A stretch of DNA of 64,000 bases from Allopusillimonas soli. Its GTDB lineage: Bacteria; Pseudomonadota; Gammaproteobacteria; Burkholderiales; Burkholderiaceae_B. Made by a program: the position numbers and the translations under genes. Numbering within the stretch: position 1 is the first letter of the stretch; each line of letters begins with the position of its first letter. Location of the stretch: NCBI RefSeq assembly GCF_004153445.1, contig NZ_SDQC01000005.1, forward strand, positions 186,001-250,000. The letters are read 5' to 3'. The notes below the pieces were generated by a model that was given only the letters and a program-made list of their open reading frames with translations, did no database searches and was not told the DNA's origin. Of the stretch, positions 49,156 through 58,271 are shown in pieces.

Positions 49156-49232
49156 ATCCTGTCCTCCGAATCGCGTAGAATCTTCTGTCAGGCCCCACAA
49201 CGGCTGGCCAGACACACAATCAGGATCTCTTC

Positions 49233-49781
49233 ATGAAAACCATAGGCGATAAACTCGAACCCTTCAAGGTCATCGGCGTAAAGCCCGGGTTCACGCAAGC
49301 TGAAGAAAACGGCGTCTCCGCTTTCGAGGACATCACCGAAAGCTCATTTCCAGGCAAGTGGAAAATCATCTACTTTTATCCCAAGGACTTCTCCTTCGTG
49401 TGCCCGACGGAAATCCTCGGCTTCAACAATCTAGCACCGGACTTTGAAGACCGAGACGCCGTCCTCATGGGCGGTTCCGTGGACAATGAGTTCGTCAAGC
49501 TGGCCTGGCGCCGCGAAAACCCCGACCTGGCCAAGCTGATGCATTATCAGTTCGGCGACACCAACGGTGCGCTGGTCGACCAACTGGGCATACGCGACCG
49601 CCACGATGGGGTTGCCTATCGCGCAACCTTTATTGTCGATCCAGACAACCTCATCCAGCATGTGTCAGTCAACAACCAAAGCGTGGGCCGCAACCCCGAG
49701 GAAGTGCTCCGGCTGCTCGACGGCCTGCAAACCGAGAAGCTGTGCCCATGCAACCGTGCCGTGGGCGGCGACACCCTTTGA
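49233..49781 (+). CDS. ahpC: AhpC-type peroxiredoxin with C-terminal CxC
   Basis: 182 residues. Reduces alkyl hydroperoxides and H2O2. The peroxidatic Cys57 is in FSFVCPTEI. At the C-terminus Cys171 and Cys173 form KLCPCNRAVGG, a three-cysteine layout like Mycobacterium tuberculosis AhpC, which is recycled by AhpD rather than AhpF. No ahpD gene follows within the window; ispF converges 19 bases away. An AGGAT ribosome site precedes the ATG. The 77-base gap after the kinase contains a possible -10 (TAGAAT near 49176). Confidence 0.93.
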   Translation: MKTIGDKLEPFKVIGVKPGFTQAEENGVSAFEDITESSFPGKWKIIYFYPKDFSFVCPTEILGFNNLAPDFEDRDAVLMGGSVDNEFVKLAWRRENPDLAKLMHYQFGDTNGALVDQLGIRDRHDGVAYRATFIVDPDNLIQHVSVNNQSVGRNPEEVLRLLDGLQTEKLCPCNRAVGGDTL

Positions 49782-49789
49782 TTTCCCGC

Positions 49790-49818
49790 CGCCGCGACGC
49801 TCACTGGCCGTCGCGGCG
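49790..49818. terminator. Hairpin shared by the 3' ends of ahpC and ispF
   Basis: A perfect 10-bp stem CGCCGCGACG/CGTCGCGGCG with a 9-base loop spans the 19-base convergent gap and the last codons of ispF. No T tract; probably a 3' stabiliser or weak terminator for both genes. Confidence 0.45.
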
Positions 49819-50295
49819 CACAATCAGCGCGGCAACCGACGCCGCGATCCCTTCCTTGCGTCCCAGGTAGCCCAGGCCTTCATTGGTTTTTCCCTTGATG
49901 TTCACGTCCGCCGGCGATATATCCAGATCGGCGGCGATATTAGCCGCCATATCGGCTGCATGGGGCGCAATCCTGGGTGCCTGGGCGTGCACGGTGGCAT
50001 CGATGTTCACCACGCGCCAGCCCGCCTTCGATACCTTGGCCCAGGCCGTGCGCAGCAACAGGCGGCTGTCCGCGCCCTTGTAAGCCGGATCATTATCGGG
50101 AAAATGCCGCCCGATGTCGCCCAGCCCCGCCGCGCCCAGTATGGCGTCGGTAACGGCGTGCAGCAGCACATCGGCATCGGAATGTCCCTGCAATCCGTGC
50201 GTGTGCGGAATGCGCACGCCGCCGATGATCAGAGGCCGTCCTGAAACCAGCGCGTGCACATCGGTACCCTGCCCGATCCGAAAGGAAAAACTCAT
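49801..50295 (-). CDS. ispF: 2-C-methyl-D-erythritol 2,4-cyclodiphosphate synthase
   Basis: 164 residues. Fifth step of the MEP isoprenoid pathway: cyclises CDP-ME-2-phosphate to MEcPP with release of CMP. Family motifs are [12 protein letters not shown] (zinc-binding Asp and His), [18 protein letters not shown] and the C-terminal [19 protein letters not shown]. It follows ispD by 58 bases on the same strand, an operon that provides two enzymes of the pathway. Confidence 0.97.
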   Translation of the reverse strand: MSFSFRIGQGTDVHALVSGRPLIIGGVRIPHTHGLQGHSDADVLLHAVTDAILGAAGLGDIGRHFPDNDPAYKGADSRLLLRTAWAKVSKAGWRVVNIDATVHAQAPRIAPHAADMAANIAADLDISPADVNIKGKTNEGLGYLGRKEGIAASVAALIVRRDGQ

Positions 50296-50353
50296 TTCAA
50301 CTCCAGATAATGTGTTGCCGCAGCCGCTGTCGGCCCCTGAGGCGCAGCGACTT

Positions 50354-51088
50354 CTAAAGCCATTTTTCCATCAGCACGAAGTCCTCCGGCCACGTGACCT
50401 TGAAATTGCGTACTGATCCGGGCACCAGACATGGTGCATAGCCGGCGCGTTCCAGCGCCGATGCCTCGTCGGTAAGCTGCGACAAGGCCGTGCCCGCCGC
50501 CTCAAGCGCGCCGAGCAGCAGGCCTGCGGGAAACATCTGCGGCGTCTGGGCCAGCCACAGCGCATCGCGGGGTACCGAGGCCTGAACGACCTGCGGCGCC
50601 TTCGCCTCGCCCGCATCGGCATCGCGCGCCCGCTTGACAGTGTCCGCCACCTGCTGCGCCAGCAGTCCCCCGGCGCCGTGCGCAAGACATGTATCGATAA
50701 GGCGTTCCAGGGCGCTAGGCGGCAGGCCCGGCCGGGCCGCGTCATGCACCAGCACCCAGTCGCCGGCGTCCAGGGCCGCATCGCGCAGCGCCGACAGGAC
50801 GGTCTGGGCTCGCGTGGGGCCGCCACAGGCACGCCACACGGTGCGGGGCAAGCCAGACAGCGCCTGCGCAACCCATGGATCACCTTGGGCGACGGCGACC
50901 CTGACCTGCGCTATACGGCTGTCGGCCAGCAGCGCGCGCACCGAGCGACGCAGCATGGGCTCGCCCTTGAGCATCCGGTACTGCTTGGGCATGGTCTTGG
51001 GCGCAAGCACCGCGCCGCCCGATCGAGCCGCCTGCGCACGTGCGCCCACGCCCGCAGCAGGCACGATGGCAACAAGTTTGCTGGACAT
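50354..51088 (-). CDS. ispD: 2-C-methyl-D-erythritol 4-phosphate cytidylyltransferase
   Basis: 244 residues from the ATG at 51088 ([17 protein letters not shown]). Adds CMP from CTP to MEP in the isoprenoid pathway. The PAAGVGAR nucleotide loop and [17 protein letters not shown] are present, separated by a short Ala/Gly-rich insertion (residues 18-33) compared with E. coli Isp[13 protein letters not shown], with the metal-binding Asp, and [12 protein letters not shown] complete the family pattern. Divergent from mfd; TATAAA at 51126-51121 is a possible -10 for this gene. Confidence 0.95.
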   Translation of the reverse strand: MSSKLVAIVPAAGVGARAQAARSGGAVLAPKTMPKQYRMLKGEPMLRRSVRALLADSRIAQVRVAVAQGDPWVAQALSGLPRTVWRACGGPTRAQTVLSALRDAALDAGDWVLVHDAARPGLPPSALERLIDTCLAHGAGGLLAQQVADTVKRARDADAGEAKAPQVVQASVPRDALWLAQTPQMFPAGLLLGALEAAGTALSQLTDEASALERAGYAPCLVPGSVRNFKVTWPEDFVLMEKWL

Positions 51089-51126
51089 CTGTATTCCCGC
51101 CTCCAGAAATTCCAAGGCATTTTATA

Positions 51127-54100
51127 ATGAGTGTCTACATGCTTACAGACACCGCAACTCCCGCAAGCCTCAACGTCATCCGTCCCATACTCAAGGCACT
51201 CAAGCCCGGACAGCGGCTGGCTCACCCTCTGCCCCCCGGTTCAGGCGATGCCTGGCTTCTGGCGGACCTTGCACGCGCCTGCGGCAAGACCCTGGTGGTG
51301 GTTTGCGCCGATCCCTTGGCGGCACAGCGGCTAGCCGATGAAATCGTGCTGCTGTCCCCGGATCTGCGCGTACGCCAGTTGCCGGACTGGGAAACCCTGC
51401 CCTACGACAGTTTCTCGCCCCACCAGGATTTGGTGTCGGATCGGCTGCGCACCCTCCATGCGCTCATGCAGCGCGCCGTGGACGTGCTGCTCGTGCCTGT
51501 CACCACAGCGCTGTACCGGCTGGCCCCGCCCTCCTTCATGGCGGCGTATACGTTTTCGTTCAAGCAGGGCGACACGCTGGACGAAGAAGCCTTGCGCCAG
51601 CAACTCATGCTGGCCAATTACAGCCATGTTACGCAGGTTACCGCACCGGGTGAGTTCTGTATACGCGGCGGCCTCATCGACCTGTTTCCCATGGGTTCCG
51701 TGCTTCCCTATCGGCTCGACCTGTTCGACAGGGAAATCGAATCCATTCGAAGCTTCGACATCGATACCCAGCGCAGCCTGTATCCGGTCAAGGAGATACA
51801 ATTGCTGCCCGGCCGCGAGTTCCCCATGGACGAAGCGGCGCGCAATCACTTCAGGGCGCGCTTTCGCGAAACTTTCGAGGGTGACCCGTCCCGGGCACTA
51901 CCCTACCGCGACATTGGCAACGGCATCGCATTCTCCGGCGTCGAATACTACCTGCCGCTATTTTTCGAGCATACCGCCACATTATTCGACTATTTGCCCG
52001 AGGAAACCATCACGGTCACGCTGGGCGATATCAGTCAGGCTATGCAACGCTTCGCCCAGGATACGCACAGCCGCTATCAATTCCTGAAATCGGACCGCGA
52101 ACGGCCCGTTCTTCCGCCAGACCAGCTGTTTCTGGACGAAGAGGCCTTGTTTACGCAGCTCAAGGCCTTTGCGCGCCTTGCGCTGACCGCCGGCGAGCCG
52201 CATCCGGACTTTGCGCGTGCGCCGGGCGTCGCAGTGGCGCGCCGCGCGGACGACCCGCTGGCCAGCTTGCGCGCGGTTGTCCAGACCCGCGATCATCGCA
52301 TCGTGCTGTGCGCCGACTCTGCCGGCAGACGGGAAACACTGCTGCAGATGCTGGAGGAATTCGGTATCAAGCCCGATACCGGCATTGAGACCCTGCAGGA
52401 CTTCCAGTGCGCCGACAGCCACTTTGCGTTGATTGTTGCACCGCTCACCACAGGCTTTACCGTTCTCGGCCAGCATCTCGTCCTGCTCACCGAAAACGAC
52501 CTGTATCCCGAACAAGGCCGTTCGCCGCGACGGGGCCGCCGCGCCCAGGAACACAGCTCCGATGTTCAAGCCATGGTTCGGGATCTTTCCGAACTGCGCG
52601 CGGGCGACCCTGTCGTCCATGCCCAGCACGGTATCGGACGCTATCAGGGCCTGGTTGAAATGGATCTGGGCGAAGGCCAGATGGAGTTCCTGCATCTGGA
52701 GTACGCAAGCGGAAGCACACTGTATGTGCCGGTTTCGCAATTGCATGTCATCGCACGCTACAGCGGCGCCGATCCGGAGCACGCTCCCCTGCATCAACTC
52801 GGTTCCGGCCAGTGGGACAAGGCACGGCGCAAGGCCGCCAGACAAGTTCGGGACGCGGCGGCGGAACTGCTTGCCCTGTATGCCCAGCGGGCGGCGCGCG
52901 AAGGCTACCGCTTCAAGCTCCCGCCAGCCGACTACCAGACTTTCGTCGAAGGCTTCGGCTTCGACGAGACGCCCGACCAGAGCGCCGCCATCGAAGCCGT
53001 CATCGGCGACATGACTTCGGGCCGCCCCATGGACCGCCTTGTCTGCGGCGACGTCGGCTTCGGCAAAACCGAGGTTGCGCTGCGCGCCGCATTTCTTGCG
53101 GTCATGAACGGCAAGCAAGTCGCTTTGCTCTGTCCCACGACCTTGCTGGCCGAACAGCATGCCCAGACCTTCTCGGACCGTTTCGCCGACTGGCCGGTGC
53201 GTGTGGCCGAGCTCTCGCGCTTCCGCTCCGGAAAGGAAGTCGCCGCAGCGGTGGAAGGGCTGAAGGAAGGCCGGATAGACATCGTTATCGGCACCCACAA
53301 GGTACTGTCCAAGGATGTCAAATTCAAGAGCCTGGGCCTGGTCATCATCGATGAAGAACATCGCTTCGGCGTGCGCCAAAAAGAAGCGCTCAAGGCGTTA
53401 CGCGCCGAAGTCGATGTGCTGACCCTCACTGCGACCCCCATTCCGCGTACGCTGGGCATGTCGCTGGAGGGAATACGCGATTTCTCGGTCATCGCCACAG
53501 CGCCGCAGAAGCGCCTGGCCATCAAGACATTCGTGCGCCGCGAGGACGGAAGCACCATCCGGGAAGCCATTCTGCGCGAGCTCAAGCGCGGCGGTCAGGT
53601 GTATTTCCTTCATAACGAGGTGGCAACCATTCTCAACCGCCAGGCCATGCTTGAAGAGCTTGTCCCTGAGGCGCGCGTGGCCGTGGCCCACGGTCAAATG
53701 CCCGAGCGCGAGCTCGAGCAGATCATGAAGGGTTTTTATCAGCAGCGCTACAACGTGCTGCTGTGTACGACCATTATCGAAACAGGCATAGATGTTCCAT
53801 CGGCCAACACCATCGTGATACACCGCGCCGATCGCCTGGGGTTGGCGCAGTTGCACCAGTTGCGTGGACGCGTCGGACGGTCGCATCACCAGGCCTACGC
53901 CTACCTGCTGACGCCTGGCGAAGATGCCATGACATCGAATGCCAAGAAACGTCTGGAAGCCATACAGGCCATGGAGGAACTGGGCGCTGGCTTCTTCCTG
54001 GCCATGCACGACCTGGAAATCCGCGGCACTGGCGAAGTGCTGGGCGAATCGCAGTCAGGCAATATCCATGAAATCGGCTTCTCGATGTACTCGGACATGC

Positions 54101-54597
54101 TCAATGCGGCGGTCAGAGCCCTGAAGTCAGGCGAAGAGCCTGATCTCGACACGCCTTTTTCCGCGCTGTGCGAAGTCAATCTGCACGCATCCGCATTATT
54201 GCCGGCGGACTACTGCCCCGATGTGCACGCTCGTCTGGGGCTTTACAAGAAGCTTGCCCATGCAGCCAACGAGGATGATCTCCTGCGCATACAGGAAGAA
54301 CTAGTGGATAGATATGGCAAGCTGCCCGACGCCGCGCGCACTTTGCTGGCAACCCACCGCCTGCGCATTGCCGCCGAGCGGCTGGGCGTCATCAAGATCG
54401 ACGCCAGCGAAGCCACTGTCTCCATCCACTTCTCCGCCAAACCCAATGTTGATCCGCTGCGCATCATCGAACTGGTGCAAAACCGGCGCGATGTGAAGCT
54501 GGCGGGACAAGACCGCTTAAAGGCCGAGATCAAGCAGGGGCAGAAAGTGGAAGCGCGCATCGAGGCGGTCAAGGCCTTGCTGCGTGCCCTCGCGTGA
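51127..54597 (+). CDS. mfd: Transcription-repair coupling factor
   Basis: 1156 residues from the ATG at 51127. Displaces stalled RNA polymerase and recruits UvrA. Domains in order: UvrB-homology region (residues 1-350), RNA-polymerase-interacting CarD-like domain (AGDPVVHAQHGIGRYQGL, about 490), SF2 translocase with Walker A GDVGFGKTEVALRAA and DEEHRFGVRQKE (DEEH box), helicase motif VI HQLRGRVGRSHHQAYA, and the C-terminal TRCF domain. The ATG overlaps a perfect TATAAT (51123-51128); a second in-frame ATG at 51139 is an alternative start. Confidence 0.96.
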   Translation: MSVYMLTDTATPASLNVIRPILKALKPGQRLAHPLPPGSGDAWLLADLARACGKTLVVVCADPLAAQRLADEIVLLSPDLRVRQLPDWETLPYDSFSPHQDLVSDRLRTLHALMQRAVDVLLVPVTTALYRLAPPSFMAAYTFSFKQGDTLDEEALRQQLMLANYSHVTQVTAPGEFCIRGGLIDLFPMGSVLPYRLDLFDREIESIRSFDIDTQRSLYPVKEIQLLPGREFPMDEAARNHFRARFRETFEGDPSRALPYRDIGNGIAFSGVEYYLPLFFEHTATLFDYLPEETITVTLGDISQAMQRFAQDTHSRYQFLKSDRERPVLPPDQLFLDEEALFTQLKAFARLALTAGEPHPDFARAPGVAVARRADDPLASLRAVVQTRDHRIVLCADSAGRRETLLQMLEEFGIKPDTGIETLQDFQCADSHFALIVAPLTTGFTVLGQHLVLLTENDLYPEQGRSPRRGRRAQEHSSDVQAMVRDLSELRAGDPVVHAQHGIGRYQGLVEMDLGEGQMEFLHLEYASGSTLYVPVSQLHVIARYSGADPEHAPLHQLGSGQWDKARRKAARQVRDAAAELLALYAQRAAREGYRFKLPPADYQTFVEGFGFDETPDQSAAIEAVIGDMTSGRPMDRLVCGDVGFGKTEVALRAAFLAVMNGKQVALLCPTTLLAEQHAQTFSDRFADWPVRVAELSRFRSGKEVAAAVEGLKEGRIDIVIGTHKVLSKDVKFKSLGLVIIDEEHRFGVRQKEALKALRAEVDVLTLTATPIPRTLGMSLEGIRDFSVIATAPQKRLAIKTFVRREDGSTIREAILRELKRGGQVYFLHNEVATILNRQAMLEELVPEARVAVAHGQMPERELEQIMKGFYQQRYNVLLCTTIIETGIDVPSANTIVIHRADRLGLAQLHQLRGRVGRSHHQAYAYLLTPGEDAMTSNAKKRLEAIQAMEELGAGFFLAMHDLEIRGTGEVLGESQSGNIHEIGFSMYSDMLNAAVRALKSGEEPDLDTPFSALCEVNLHASALLPADYCPDVHARLGLYKKLAHAANEDDLLRIQEELVDRYGKLPDAARTLLATHRLRIAAERLGVIKIDASEATVSIHFSAKPNVDPLRIIELVQNRRDVKLAGQDRLKAEIKQGQKVEARIEAVKALLRALA

Positions 54598-54636
54598 TGG
54601 GCCCGGGCCGGAAGGCGCCATTGTGCGCTGATGGAT

Positions 54637-55491
54637 TCAGTGACGAAGACGAAACCAGTTCAGTACGGCGTCCAGGGGGCTGAAGTTCAAGGCAAAGCGC
54701 GCCTGTTCGCGCACCACAGGCTTGGCCCGGTAGGCCACGGAATACTCCGCCAGGGCAAGCATGGCGAGATCGTTCGCGCCATCGCCCATGGCGATGATGT
54801 GTTCGGGATCGGCGCCCATATCCTTGGCCAGCGCTTGCAAATGCGCCGCCTTGGCCGCGCCGTCGACGATAGGCCCCTCGACCTCCCCTGTCAGCTTGCC
54901 CTCATGGACCTTCAACACATTGGCATGACAGTGGTCCAGTCTCAGGCGCTCTTGCAGCCTGCGGGTAAAAAATGTGAAGCCGCCTGAAACCAGGAGCGTG
55001 GCAAGCCCATGGCCGCGTGCGGTTTCCACCAGGCGTTGTGCGCCCGGGTTCAATTGCAGCCTGTGCTCGTAGACTTGATGCAAGGCCTGCTCGGGCACGC
55101 CTTTCAGCAATGCAACACGCCGGCGCAGGCTCTCGGCAAAATCCTTGATCTCGCCGCGCATGGCCGCTTCGGTGATGGCTGCCACCTCCGCCTTGCGTCC
55201 CGCCGCCGCCGCGATTTCGTCTATACATTCTATGTTTACCAGCGTCGAATCCATGTCCATCGCAAGAATGCGGCAATCGGCAATGTGCCGGATCCGGGCC
55301 AGGTAGGCGCAGTCCATGCCTGCCTGCAGGCATAGCGCCTCGACCTGAGCACGCGTATCGTCCTGCGCGTGCAGCAGGCGAACCGCCGTGGGTCCCAGGG
55401 CCTGCACGCCTTCGGCGCTTGCCAGCGCCGCCACTTTTTCCACTTGTGGCGCATAAAGATGGGGGGACTGAAGAATGATGTGTACGGACAT
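54637..55491 (-). CDS. serB: Phosphoserine phosphatase
   Basis: 284 residues from the ATG at 55491; the frame is open upstream to 55599 but without similarity. Last step of serine synthesis. After an N-terminal domain of about 75 residues comes the HAD catalytic domain with MDMDSTLVNIECIDE (nucleophile Asp), LLVSGGFTFFTRRL and IAMGDGANDLAML. Convergent with mfd, 39 bases between stops, with no clear terminator. Confidence 0.96.
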   Translation of the reverse strand: MSVHIILQSPHLYAPQVEKVAALASAEGVQALGPTAVRLLHAQDDTRAQVEALCLQAGMDCAYLARIRHIADCRILAMDMDSTLVNIECIDEIAAAAGRKAEVAAITEAAMRGEIKDFAESLRRRVALLKGVPEQALHQVYEHRLQLNPGAQRLVETARGHGLATLLVSGGFTFFTRRLQERLRLDHCHANVLKVHEGKLTGEVEGPIVDGAAKAAHLQALAKDMGADPEHIIAMGDGANDLAMLALAEYSVAYRAKPVVREQARFALNFSPLDAVLNWFRLRH

Positions 55492-55730
55492 GGGCAAAGA
55501 TGGGAATACGAAACAGGCGCACGCGGCGAAGGCGCTCATTTTACCTTCTTCATCGGCGCCGGCTGCCATGGCTCGCAGGGGTGCAGGCCTCGGCAGCATC
55601 GCTGCCTGCTGTCATGCGCAAATAGAAGTGCCCAGCGTTACCGCTTGCGGGGCACCCGCATGCTTGCCACAATGCGCCATATACAGGTACCATATTCTTC
55701 ATATCTATTTATTCATGGATGAATATTCGA
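55492..55730. other. Divergent intergenic region serB/lrp-like
   Basis: 239 bases. A promoter candidate for the regulator gene is TTGCCA (55664-55669) with TACCAT (55688-55693), spacer 18. The stretch 55680-55730 is AT-rich and could hold operator sites for the regulator itself. No gene supported. Confidence 0.3.
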
Positions 55731-56192
55731 ATGGACAAGGTAGATAGAAAAATTCTTTCCATTCTCCAGCAGGATGCGGAAACACCCATCCATGCTATCG
55801 CCGACGCGGTCAATCTCTCCCCCACCCCGTGCTGGCGGCGCATTCAAAAACTGAAGGAAAGCGGCATCATCCGCAAGCAGGTGGCGCTGTGCGACGCGGC
55901 CAAACTCAATCTGGGCGTCACGGCATTTATTTCAATCAAGACCAGCCAGCATACGCAGGCCTGGCTCGACAACTTCGCCCGAGAGGTCGTGGACATCCCC
56001 GAAGTGATTGAATTCTACCGAATGAGCGGCAACGTCGACTACCTGATACGCGTGGTGGTGCCGGACATCGCCAGTTACGATGCCGTGTATCGCAAGCTCA
56101 TACGCATAGCAGACCTGTTCGATGTCAGCTCTTCGTTTTCAATGGAACAGATCAAATACACCACCGCCCTGCCGCTTGATTATGCCGAATAG
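55731..56192 (+). CDS. Lrp/AsnC-family transcriptional regulator
   Basis: 153 residues from the ATG at 55731 (another ATG at 55719 adds four residues). The N-terminal winged helix-turn-helix (MDKVDRKILSILQQDAETPI, then LSPTPCWRRIQKLKESGII) is followed by a RAM/effector domain (VTAFISIKTSQHTQAWL to the end) that binds amino acids and drives octamer assembly. The SPTPCWRRI recognition helix is usual for Lrp-like proteins of amino acid metabolism. Its target is unknown; serB, divergent next door, is a candidate only by position. Confidence 0.92.
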   Translation: MDKVDRKILSILQQDAETPIHAIADAVNLSPTPCWRRIQKLKESGIIRKQVALCDAAKLNLGVTAFISIKTSQHTQAWLDNFAREVVDIPEVIEFYRMSGNVDYLIRVVVPDIASYDAVYRKLIRIADLFDVSSSFSMEQIKYTTALPLDYAE

Positions 56193-56203
56193 CCCTTCGC
56201 GGC

Positions 56204-56752
56204 TTACGCTTTTCTGCTTGCGGCCTTTCGCCGGCGCAGCAGATAGCGCACCACAAACCCCGGATATCCCAGCACCAGAAACAGGCTGAGCGTCACGGCA
56301 TAGAATTCCCAGGTCTGCGCAAAAGGGTTGCCGATATTGGCCTCCAGCGCAAAACCCAGCACGCCGGCCAAACCATAGAAGACAAGCACCTCAAGCAGCC
56401 GGTCAAAAAAGGATTTACGCACGGCCAGGCCGCGGCTGCGCCAGCCCGGAAAAGATAGCAATGCCGCAAGCACAATAAATGCGCCTGCAACACGCGCCAT
56501 GAACGAAAACAGGCTGCCGATGTCGCCAGCAAGGATAATGGCGCCGGCCAAAAGCGAGTACGCCAACCATCCCAGGGCTATCAGCAGCCCGAAAAAGATC
56601 AGCGAGACAATCAAGCGCAGCCAGGCCGGCATGGGTGCCTCGCCGGGCTGTGCCCAAGGCAGCATCAGAAAGGGTCGCTGCACGGCGAAGGGCAAATTGG
56701 CCGTAAGCAGCGAGAACAATATCACCAACCAAACCGCGAACGACTGACTCAT
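56204..56752 (-). CDS. DUF2818-like integral membrane protein at the end of the nuo operon
   Basis: 182 residues. The two ends match what I know of DUF2818 proteins encoded after nuoN in betaproteobacteria: SFAVWLVILFSLLTANLPF at the N-terminus and LVFYGLAGVLGFALEANIG...TWEFYAVTLSLFLVLGYPGFVVRYLLRRR at the C-terminus. Between them is an extra stretch of about 75 residues (35-110) with two further membrane spans, making the protein nearly twice the usual length of about 100. It starts 25 bases after nuoN. Function unknown; position suggests a complex I accessory or assembly role. Confidence 0.8.
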   Translation of the reverse strand: MSQSFAVWLVILFSLLTANLPFAVQRPFLMLPWAQPGEAPMPAWLRLIVSLIFFGLLIALGWLAYSLLAGAIILAGDIGSLFSFMARVAGAFIVLAALLSFPGWRSRGLAVRKSFFDRLLEVLVFYGLAGVLGFALEANIGNPFAQTWEFYAVTLSLFLVLGYPGFVVRYLLRRRKAASRKA

Positions 56753-56777
56753 GACCCTGACCTGTGGTGCGCCGCCT

Positions 56778-58259
56778 TCAGAAGCGCAGCGAACTCTCGA
56801 TGACGCGGACGCACAGTGCCATCAGTCCGCCCGGCAATATGCCCAGCGCAAGAATGAGCAGACTATTGATGGACATGACACCGCGCGTGATAGCGCCGAG
56901 CTCGATGCTGGCGGGCTCGCCCTCGGGCTCATCGAAGTAGGCCATCTTCACGACGCGCAAGTAATAAAATGCGCCGATCAGCGAGAACATCACCGCGACC
57001 ACGGCCAGGGCCACATGGCCCGCCCCTACTAATGCCTGCAGCACGGCGAGCTTGGCATAAAAACCAGCCAACGGAGGAATACCCGTCAAAGAAAACATGG
57101 CCAGCAGCAGCATGCCGGCAAGCACCGGGTTGCGTCGATTCAGCCCCTTCAGGTCGGCGATATCCTCGCTTTCAAATCCGCTGCGGCTCAGCAGCAGGAT
57201 CAGGCCGAACGTCACCAATGTCGTCATGACGTAAATGATGACGTAGAACAGCGAAGATCCATAAGCCAAGGACAGCGATGCGCCCTGCCCGCCTTCACCG
57301 GACAGCAGGCCCAGAAACACAAAGCCCATTTGCCCTATGGTGGAATAGGCCAGCATGCGCTTGAAGTTCGTCTGCACGATGGCGGTCAGGTTGCCGATGG
57401 CAAGCGATAGCACCGCCAGCACCATGAGCATCGGCTGCCAGTCGATCGCAATGCCATGCAGGCCTTCAATCAGCAGGCGCAGGGTAATGACGAACGCGGC
57501 CAGCTTTGGGCCTGCAGCGACGATAAGCGTGACTGCCGTCGGCGAACCCTGATAGACGTCGGGCGTCCACATATGAAACGGCGCGGCGGCAAGCTTGAAT
57601 GCCAGGCCGGCGACAATGAACACGACGCCGAACACCAGAGGCAGACGCTCCGCATTGCCGCTGGAAATGACCTGGGCGATAAGACGCAGATTCAACTGCC
57701 CTGTGGCGCCGTAAATCATGGACATGCCATACAGCAATATGCCCGAGGCCAGGCAACCCAGCACAAAATACTTCATGGCTGCCTCGGTAGCATTGACATC
57801 ATCGCGGCGAAGCGCCACCAATGCATACAGTGCGAAGGACATCAGCTCGACGCCCAGATACACCGTCAGCATGCTGCCGGCTGAAATCATGACATACTGC
57901 CCCAGCAGGGCCAGCAGCGATAGCGAATAAAACTCTCCGCCGTTGCCCACCATGCCACGCACCTCGACGTACTCCCGGCCATAGATCAGTGTCGCGGCCA
58001 CCACAGCGCAGGACAGCGCCTTCAGCAGGTGCGACAGCGGATCGGCCACATACAGGCCGCCGAATGCATTGCCCTGCACGCCGCTGTTCCATTGCCAGAG
58101 CGACAGCAGCGCCAGTAGAAGTACCGAGCCGATACTGACCAGGAATGTGCCGTGCCGTCTGTCCGACTTGCTGAAGGCATCGAACAGCAGGGTCGCGCAG
58201 GCCAGGACCAGCAGCAGTATCTCGGGCGCAGCCATGGCGAATTGATATTGGTTTTGCAT
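56778..58259 (-). CDS. nuoN: NADH-quinone oxidoreductase subunit N
   Basis: 493 residues, a 14-span Mrp-antiporter-like subunit of the membrane arm of respiratory complex I. Pumps protons across the inner membrane. The family core includes the Glu of [17 protein letters not shown] and Lys residues in [18 protein letters not shown]. The C-terminus is typical ([19 protein letters not shown]). It lies 12 bases after nuoM. Confidence 0.96.
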   Translation of the reverse strand: MQNQYQFAMAAPEILLLVLACATLLFDAFSKSDRRHGTFLVSIGSVLLLALLSLWQWNSGVQGNAFGGLYVADPLSHLLKALSCAVVAATLIYGREYVEVRGMVGNGGEFYSLSLLALLGQYVMISAGSMLTVYLGVELMSFALYALVALRRDDVNATEAAMKYFVLGCLASGILLYGMSMIYGATGQLNLRLIAQVISSGNAERLPLVFGVVFIVAGLAFKLAAAPFHMWTPDVYQGSPTAVTLIVAAGPKLAAFVITLRLLIEGLHGIAIDWQPMLMVLAVLSLAIGNLTAIVQTNFKRMLAYSTIGQMGFVFLGLLSGEGGQGASLSLAYGSSLFYVIIYVMTTLVTFGLILLLSRSGFESEDIADLKGLNRRNPVLAGMLLLAMFSLTGIPPLAGFYAKLAVLQALVGAGHVALAVVAVMFSLIGAFYYLRVVKMAYFDEPEGEPASIELGAITRGVMSINSLLILALGILPGGLMALCVRVIESSLRF

Positions 58260-58271
58260 GATAGTTCAGGT

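Noticed and set aside
51982-53379. A 465-residue minus-strand open frame antisense to mfd
   Set aside because: Shadow of mfd; no domain features.
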